A DNA stretch of 64,000 nucleotides from Microbacterium sp. AK009 (lineage in GTDB: Bacteria > Actinomycetota > Actinomycetes > Actinomycetales > Microbacteriaceae). Where the stretch lies: assembly GCF_013410955.1 (NCBI RefSeq), contig NZ_JACCCG010000006.1, forward strand, positions 1 through 64,000, written 5' to 3'. The translations under genes and the position numbers were made by a program. The notes under the pieces are model-generated. The model worked only from the letters and a program-made list of their open reading frames with translations. It did not search any database and had not been told where the DNA came from. Below, piece by piece: positions 59,396-64,000 of the stretch; position 1 is the stretch's first letter, and each line of letters opens with the position of its first letter.

Positions 59396-59851
59396 TCATG
59401 GTAGACGGATGCCGCGGCTCGGCGTCGACGGGTCCGCGAGATCTGTGGGCCAGCGCCTCGTCCCCGCCACGACGCCGGTGACGATCTCGCGGAACCGCGG
59501 GCAGGCGGTGATGTCGTGCGCCTGGCAACGGAGGGCGTGCTCGGTCATGAGGCGCGACCGCTCCATCTCGGCCACCCGCTCAGCCAGGTCGGCCAGGTGC
59601 GCCTCGAGCACGCGGTGCCGCTCCGGGGCCTGATCGTCCAGCAGCACGCGGATCTGATCCAGCGACATCCCCGCCGCCTTGCTGCGGAGGATCACGGCGA
59701 TGCGCACGAGGTCGTCGTCGCTGTACCGCCGGCGGCCGCCGCCGTCGCGGGCAGGCGCCAGGAGGCCGGCGTCCTCCCAGTGCCGCAGCACGTGGGTCGG
59801 GAGCGAGAACCGCGTCGCCGCATCGCCGATGGGGAGGCCGCTTGACTTCAT
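59396..59851 (-). CDS. MerR family transcriptional regulator
   Basis: The 151-residue protein has a MerR wHTH (LPIGDAATRFSLPTHVLRHWEDAGLL and RRRYSDDDLVRIAVIL) and a dimerisation coiled coil (VLEAHLADLAERVAEMERSRL). The C-terminal part has two Cys, RCQAHDITACPRF, as possible redox or metal sensors. Its ATG 59851 lies within a 22-bp palindrome that should be its own operator. It is divergent from a flavoprotein reductase. Confidence 0.9.
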   Translation of the reverse strand: MKSSGLPIGDAATRFSLPTHVLRHWEDAGLLAPARDGGGRRRYSDDDLVRIAVILRSKAAGMSLDQIRVLLDDQAPERHRVLEAHLADLAERVAEMERSRLMTEHALRCQAHDITACPRFREIVTGVVAGTRRWPTDLADPSTPSRGIRLP

Positions 59852-59865
59852 GTCGACATGAAGTC
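59844..59865. promoter_or_regulatory. 22-bp perfect palindrome, MerR operator
   Basis: GACTTCATGTC followed by its reverse complement GACATGAAGTC. TTGACT (59843-59848) overlaps the left edge as a possible -35 for the rightward gene. MerR-type regulators typically bind such sites and underwind long-spacer promoters. Confidence 0.75.
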
Positions 59866-59904
59866 ACACGATGGGCTCCGACGCAACCCCTTCGAGGAGG
59901 ACAC

Positions 59905-60771
59905 ATGATCGACGCCATCGTGATCGGCGGCGGACCCGCCGGCCTGCAGGCAGCCCTGACGCTGGGTCGGATGCATCGGCAGGTGATGCTGTTCGACTCG
60001 GGCGAGTACCGCAACGCCACGGTCGACCACGCCCAGAACCTCATCACGCACGACGGGCGTGCGCCTGCGGAGCTCCGCCGGCTCGCGCGCGAGGACCTCG
60101 CGGGCTACGCGACGGTGCGTATCGTCGAGACGGAGGTGCACGCCGTCGAGGCACGGGATGACGGCGGGTTCGCCGCGATGACGGACGACGGCGCGTTCGC
60201 GGCATCCGTCCTGATCCTCGCGACCGGCCTGCGCGACGAGCTGCCGCCGATCCCCGGACTCGCCGCGGCCTGGGGGCGCGAGGTCGCGCACTGCCCGTTC
60301 TGCCACGGGCATGAGCTGAGCGGGAAGCGCATCGGCATCCTCGGATCGGGTGCGCACGCGGCCGCCCACCGGGCGATGCTCGCGCCGATCGGGTCGGCGG
60401 TCGTGGTGATCGACCCCGACGAGGTGACCGCCGTCGAGCCGACGGACGACGGTCTGGTCGTGCGGCGGCGCGATGGCGACAGCACCGAGGTCGGCGGACT
60501 CTTCGTCGCCCCGACATCCACGCAGCGGTCGCCGTTCGCGGCGCAGCTGGGGCTTGCGACCCTGCCGTCGGGGGGCGTGGAGGTCGACCCGATGGGTCGC
60601 ACGAGCCTGCCGGGCGTGTTCGCGGCGGGCGACATGGCGCACACGGCGGCGATGCCCGGCCCCATGGCCTCACTCGCCGTCGCGATCGCGGCGGGCCAGC
60701 TGGCCGCTGCGGCGGCCGTTCACCAGCTCGCCGCTCGCGAGCTCGGCGCACAGCGGGGAGCGGTTTCCTAG
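59905..60771 (+). CDS. NAD(P)/FAD-dependent thioredoxin-reductase-like oxidoreductase
   Basis: The 288-residue flavoprotein has the FAD loop VIGGGPAGLQAALTLGR, the redox pair HCPFCHGHE (Cys-x-x-Cys, about 132-135), and the NADPH loop GILGSGAHAAAHRAM. FAAGDMAHT closes the FAD site. The family includes TrxR-like disulfide reductases such as those active in mycothiol or dithiolopyrrolone metabolism. GAGGAGGACAC lies before ATG 59905. Control by the divergent MerR regulator is expected. Confidence 0.88.
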   Translation: MIDAIVIGGGPAGLQAALTLGRMHRQVMLFDSGEYRNATVDHAQNLITHDGRAPAELRRLAREDLAGYATVRIVETEVHAVEARDDGGFAAMTDDGAFAASVLILATGLRDELPPIPGLAAAWGREVAHCPFCHGHELSGKRIGILGSGAHAAAHRAMLAPIGSAVVVIDPDEVTAVEPTDDGLVVRRRDGDSTEVGGLFVAPTSTQRSPFAAQLGLATLPSGGVEVDPMGRTSLPGVFAAGDMAHTAAMPGPMASLAVAIAAGQLAAAAAVHQLAARELGAQRGAVS

Positions 60772-60774
60772 ACT
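60769..60774 (+). promoter_or_regulatory. -10 element TAGACT overlapping the preceding stop codon
   Basis: TAG of the upstream gene (60769-60771) is the start of the hexamer. It ends 6 nt before ATG 60781. Confidence 0.45.
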
Positions 60775-60780
60775 GGGCTC

Positions 60781-61851
60781 ATGCAGCAGGGGGCGGCGGC
60801 GAGGGGCGGGCGTCGCTCACGCTCGCGCCTGGCCACCGACCTCGCCCTGCTCGGCGTCGTCGGGGCGCTCCTGGTCGCCTCCTTCGTCGCTGCCGGCGCC
60901 ACGCTGTACCGCGAGTTCTACAGCCCCGCGGCCTTCGTCGAGCGGTACCTGGGTCTTCTCGCCGACGGGCGTGCCGCCGAGGCGCTCGCCACCCCGGGGG
61001 TCTCGGTCGACATCGAGGCGCTCGAGGCGGCGGGGCTGCCCCCGACCGCGTCGCAGGCGCTTCTGCGTCGCGACGCCCTCGCCGCCCTCGGTGGCGTGGA
61101 GATCGTCGGCGAGGAGGAGGATCGCAGCGTCACGCGCGTGACCGCCGCCTATCGGGCCGGGCAGTTCGAGGGGACCACGACCTTCGAGGTCGAGCGCGAC
61201 GGGTCGGTGGGGCCGCTTCCCACCTGGCGGTTCGCCACGAGCCCGCTCGCGGTCATGCAGGTGGCCGTGCAGGGGTCGATGACGTTCGACGTCAACGGGT
61301 TCTCCCTCGACAAGCGGCAGGTTTCCCCCGACGGCGCGGAGGCCGACCCGTCGGCGCCGGTGTCGCTGCTGGTGTTCTCCCCCGGTATCTACTCCGTCTC
61401 GGTGGACACGGCCATCTCGAAGACGCCCGGTGTGGCCGTGGTGTCGGACAGTCCGTTCTCCTCGGTGCCGGTGTCGCTCCAGGCCCAGCCGACGGAGGAG
61501 TTCGTCTCGGTGGTGCAGGACCGTGTGGAGGGATTCCTCACCGAGTGCGCCGCCCAGGAGGTGCTCCAGCCGACCGGGTGCCCCTTCGGCTACCAGGTGC
61601 AGGACCGCATCGTCTCACCGCCGAGCTGGTCGATCGTGCAGCAGCCGGTCGTCCGACTGGAGCCGGACGGGGCGAACTGGACGATTCCGCCGACCCCGGC
61701 CGTGGCGCGGATCACTGTCGACATCCGCTCGCTCTTCGACGGGCGCGTGAAGAGCACGGAGGAAGACGTGCCGTTCTCCCTCGCGGGAAGCATCACCGTC
61801 GATCCCGAAGGGCGCGCGTCGATCTCGATCACGAGTTCGGAGACGCAGTGA
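60781..61851 (+). CDS. Membrane-anchored extracytoplasmic protein of unknown function
   Basis: The 356-residue protein has a basic N-terminus (RGGRRSRSR), one span (LALLGVVGALLVASFVAAG, about 21-40), and an outer region of about 310 residues. It contains repeated beta-rich modules and an NTF2-like first domain (AAFVERYLGLLADGRAAEALA). Two Cys (CAAQEVLQPTGC) could form a disulfide. No enzyme motif is recognised. It starts right after its own -10, which overlaps the previous stop. Confidence 0.7.
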   Translation: MQQGAAARGGRRSRSRLATDLALLGVVGALLVASFVAAGATLYREFYSPAAFVERYLGLLADGRAAEALATPGVSVDIEALEAAGLPPTASQALLRRDALAALGGVEIVGEEEDRSVTRVTAAYRAGQFEGTTTFEVERDGSVGPLPTWRFATSPLAVMQVAVQGSMTFDVNGFSLDKRQVSPDGAEADPSAPVSLLVFSPGIYSVSVDTAISKTPGVAVVSDSPFSSVPVSLQAQPTEEFVSVVQDRVEGFLTECAAQEVLQPTGCPFGYQVQDRIVSPPSWSIVQQPVVRLEPDGANWTIPPTPAVARITVDIRSLFDGRVKSTEEDVPFSLAGSITVDPEGRASISITSSETQ

Positions 61852-61866
61852 TCGCCGTCGGGAGGA

Positions 61867-63870
61867 TCAGCGACTGACGTGGGCGTCGCGCTCGGCCCGC
61901 TCCGCGTCGCGCTGGGCGAGGGCGGCGAGCTGGGCGTTGTACGCCGCGAGCTCGGCGTCGTCGGTGCGGTCGGCGTGGCGGTCGCTGCGCTTCTGATCGC
62001 GCGCGTCGCTGCGGCTCCACTGGATCGCGACGGTGATGGCGAGGATGAGGGTCGGGATCTCGCCGATGGACCAGGCGAGGCCCCCGCCGATGTACTGGTC
62101 TTCGAGCGGGGTCGGCCCCCAGGTGCGACCCATCGACCCGAACCACTCGGCGACCATGAGACCCGACTGCATCATCATCGCCACGCCGAAGAACGCGTGC
62201 ATCGCCATGACGCCGATGAGCAGCAGCAGCCGTCCCGCGTACGGCAGGCGCCACGGCACCGGGTCGATGCCGATGAGGGTGAGGGCGAAGAGGTAGCCGG
62301 TGATGAGGAAGTGGGCGATCATCCACTCGTGCCCGAGGTGGTCGTAGAGCGACCACCGGAAGAGATCGGTGTAGTAGAACGCCCAGAGTGAGCCGATGAA
62401 GAGCCCGGCCGCGACGAACGGATTCGTCAGAACACGGGAGAACGGCGTGTGGACCGCCCAGAGGATCCACTCCCGTCCGCCGCGCGTGCCGTCGTCGCGC
62501 TTGTGGATCGCGCGCGCCGCCAGGGTCACCGGGGCACCCGCGACGAGGAGGGCGGGGATCGCCATCGACAGCAGCATGTGGCCGAGCATGTGCACGCTGA
62601 AGAGGTAGTCCTGGTAGGCGTTGATCGGCCCGCTCGTCACCCAGAAGAGCAGCGCGACCCCGAGGCTCCACAGCACGGTGCGGTACACCGGCCATCGGTC
62701 GCCGCGGCGGCGCAGGCGCCAGACGCCGGCGAGGTAGAAGAACAGCCCGAATCCGGCGGCGGTCGCCCAGAGGAGGTCGAGGTCCCACGCCGTCAGCCAC
62801 CGGTCGAGGGTGAACTCGGGCGGGAGCGGCGCGCCGGTGAGGACTTCGGCCGGGGTGCGGACGGCCGGGAGGGCGGTGTCGACCGGCGGGGGTGTGCGCG
62901 CGAGCGCGGCGGCGGCGCCGCTGGCGATGCCCATGAACGCCAGTTCGACGGCGATGATCCCCCAGAAGCGGCGGGCCGCGGCATCCGCCTTCTGATCCAG
63001 CCGGGCGATGGCGCCACGGCGATACCAGGCTCCGAAGACTCCGATGGCGATGAGGGCGATCACCTTCACCACCAGGATCGCGCCGTAGGGGCTGAGGAGC
63101 GCCTCGGGAGTGACCACGCCGATCGCCGCGCGGACGGTGCCGGAGAGGGCGACGACGAGGAAGGCGGCCAGGGCGATGCTCGAGTAGCGGCTGAGGACGA
63201 CGGTGAGGCGGGAGCGGTCGAGGACGGGCCGGAGGATGACGAGGAGGAGAAGCCCACCGAGCCAGGCCGCGGCCGCGATGATGTGGAGGGCGAGGGCGAC
63301 CACGGCGGAGTTGTGGTTGGCCTCCTCGCCGGAGTGGCCCTGCGTGGCCATCGGGATGAGCGCGGCGATGGCGGCGAGGGCGACGATCATCGTGGCCAGC
63401 CACGAGCGCACCGCGAAGGTGAGGACCGTGAGGGCGGCCCCCGCGATCGTCGTGAGGAGCCACGCCCGGCCGGGCTCGGTCTCGACGAGGAAGCGGCCGA
63501 GCTGAGCGCCGAACTCGGCGCCGGCGCTGATGGCGGGGTTGAACGCGTCGACGAAGGTGAGGAAGCCGGTGGCCGCAGCGGAGACGGTGAAGACCGCCGC
63601 CGAGACCGATGCGGTGTCGAGGGCGACATCGAACTCGCGCTCCCCCGCGCGGAGCGCGAAGAGCGCGAGGACCAGGGCGCCCACCATGCCGGCGGCCGAG
63701 AGATTGACCAGAAGCTTGGCAACGGGAAGGCCCCAGCGGGCGACGGGGCCGGGATCGCCGATGAGCAGCGGGGCTGCGCCCCCGCCGAGAGCGAGTCCGG
63801 CGATGAGGGTGACGAGCGCCGCGGCAACCAGGATCACGGGCCCGGCGGCCCGCAGCGCGCGGGAGTTCAC
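61867..63870 (-). CDS. CopD domain - CtaG (caa3 assembly) fusion membrane protein
   Basis: The 667-residue protein joins two membrane domains. The N-terminal part (about 1-340) is CopD-like (copper uptake/resistance; SWLATMIVALAAIAALIPM and His-containing NSAVVALALHIIAAAAWLGGLL). The C-terminal half (about 350-640) is caa3_CtaG, with HMLGHMLLSMAIPALLVAG and HEWMIAHFLITGYLFAL His motifs. It probably handles copper for cytochrome c oxidase. GTG 63870 follows TAGGCT (63877-63882, minus strand) by 6 nt. Confidence 0.9.
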   Translation of the reverse strand: MNSRALRAAGPVILVAAALVTLIAGLALGGGAAPLLIGDPGPVARWGLPVAKLLVNLSAAGMVGALVLALFALRAGEREFDVALDTASVSAAVFTVSAAATGFLTFVDAFNPAISAGAEFGAQLGRFLVETEPGRAWLLTTIAGAALTVLTFAVRSWLATMIVALAAIAALIPMATQGHSGEEANHNSAVVALALHIIAAAAWLGGLLLLVILRPVLDRSRLTVVLSRYSSIALAAFLVVALSGTVRAAIGVVTPEALLSPYGAILVVKVIALIAIGVFGAWYRRGAIARLDQKADAAARRFWGIIAVELAFMGIASGAAAALARTPPPVDTALPAVRTPAEVLTGAPLPPEFTLDRWLTAWDLDLLWATAAGFGLFFYLAGVWRLRRRGDRWPVYRTVLWSLGVALLFWVTSGPINAYQDYLFSVHMLGHMLLSMAIPALLVAGAPVTLAARAIHKRDDGTRGGREWILWAVHTPFSRVLTNPFVAAGLFIGSLWAFYYTDLFRWSLYDHLGHEWMIAHFLITGYLFALTLIGIDPVPWRLPYAGRLLLLIGVMAMHAFFGVAMMMQSGLMVAEWFGSMGRTWGPTPLEDQYIGGGLAWSIGEIPTLILAITVAIQWSRSDARDQKRSDRHADRTDDAELAAYNAQLAALAQRDAERAERDAHVSR

Positions 63871-63922
63871 CCCACCAGCCTACGCGCGGGTGGTGGGCGG
63901 CGGCTGGGCGCGGAGGATGCCG

Positions 63923-63955
63923 AAGGGGGATGCCGCGGTGTGCGACATCCCCCTT
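63923..63955. terminator. Bidirectional terminator AAGGGGGATG / CATCCCCCTT
   Basis: There is a perfect 10-bp stem with a 13-nt loop. It ends transcription of the HU-type gene (minus strand) before the CopD-CtaG promoter. The short T-run on either side fits an intrinsic terminator. Confidence 0.75.
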
Positions 63956-63976
63956 CTGATCAGCGTGCGATCGTGA

Positions 63977-64000
63977 TTACTTGACCGCTGCCTTGAGCTT
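63977..64000 (-). CDS. hupB: HU-type DNA-binding protein, last seven codons (partial)
   Basis: The minus strand reads K-L-K-A-A-V-K and then TAA (63977-63979). HU proteins of Microbacteriaceae commonly end in this kind of KLKAAVK tail, so this is a likely C-terminus. A strong terminator just downstream fits a highly expressed gene. Only seven residues are visible, so the identification is tentative. Confidence 0.45.
   Translation of the reverse strand, partial: KLKAAVK

Overview
The window is about 70 percent G+C, densely coded and close to gene-for-gene spacing. Gene content and style (HspR/HAIR-controlled dnaK operon, DtxR-type iron box, DUF222-HNH gene, many -10 hexamers placed 6-8 nt before the start codon) fit a high-GC actinobacterium of the family Microbacteriaceae, most likely Microbacterium. 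This is judged by eye, not by a database search. Sixty-nine protein genes or gene fragments and one tRNA are supported. Intergenic space is mostly promoters, operators and small dispersed repeats.

Left edge (1-5 kb): the 3' end of an IS3-type insertion sequence has cut a DUF222-HNH gene and supplies its stop codon. It is followed by a PaaX-type regulator, an AIM24 protein, a small P-loop kinase, a 475-bp gene-free stretch of nested 89-bp palindromic repeats, and a class-A-beta-lactamase-fold protein that has lost its active-site residues. 5-19 kb: M13 metallopeptidase, MATE exporter, P1B metal ATPase, TrmH-type methyltransferase, DtxR/MntR-like regulator, SDR, HAD phosphatase, YdeI protein, pyrE, exonuclease III, and a coupled carotenoid operon (CrtI-type desaturase plus RPE65-type carotenoid oxygenase). 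19-29 kb: two-component system, FMN reductase, ABC exporter, a solitary zwf, a GH16-like/VOC pair, and a divergent ArsR-like regulator/MFS exporter pair with tandem operators.

29.7-35.2 kb is the main secondary-metabolism locus: a translationally coupled type III PKS, methyltransferase and FAD monooxygenase, with a UbiA prenyltransferase about 1.5 kb further on. The set of activities matches known phenolic-lipid/alkylquinone pathways. 35-51 kb: an N-domain-less ClpB and the dnaK-grpE-dnaJ-hspR operon, both behind HAIR boxes, bracket an M28 exopeptidase, a GlxA-type AraC regulator, two GT4 glycosyltransferases, an isochorismatase-like hydrolase, a K+ channel and a DUF2252 protein. 51-64 kb: Atg22-like MFS protein, dcd, tRNA-Gly(CCC), GntR regulator, EamA exporter, a second degenerate penicillin-recognising-fold lipoprotein, an iron-box-controlled heme oxygenase, a Pif1-like helicase, a MerR/flavoprotein-disulfide-reductase divergent pair, an anchored extracytoplasmic protein, a CopD-CtaG fusion, and the last codons of an HU-type protein.

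Features that gene calling alone would miss are: the IS junction at base 95; an 82-bp palindromic element present at least twice plus a half copy; tandem operators at the MFS gene; two catalytically dead beta-lactamase-fold proteins; three small membrane proteins of 38-52 residues; pervasive leaderless-type promoters; and an apparent genome-style over-use of the hexamer GGATGC/GCATCC. No CRISPR array, rRNA or prophage was seen.
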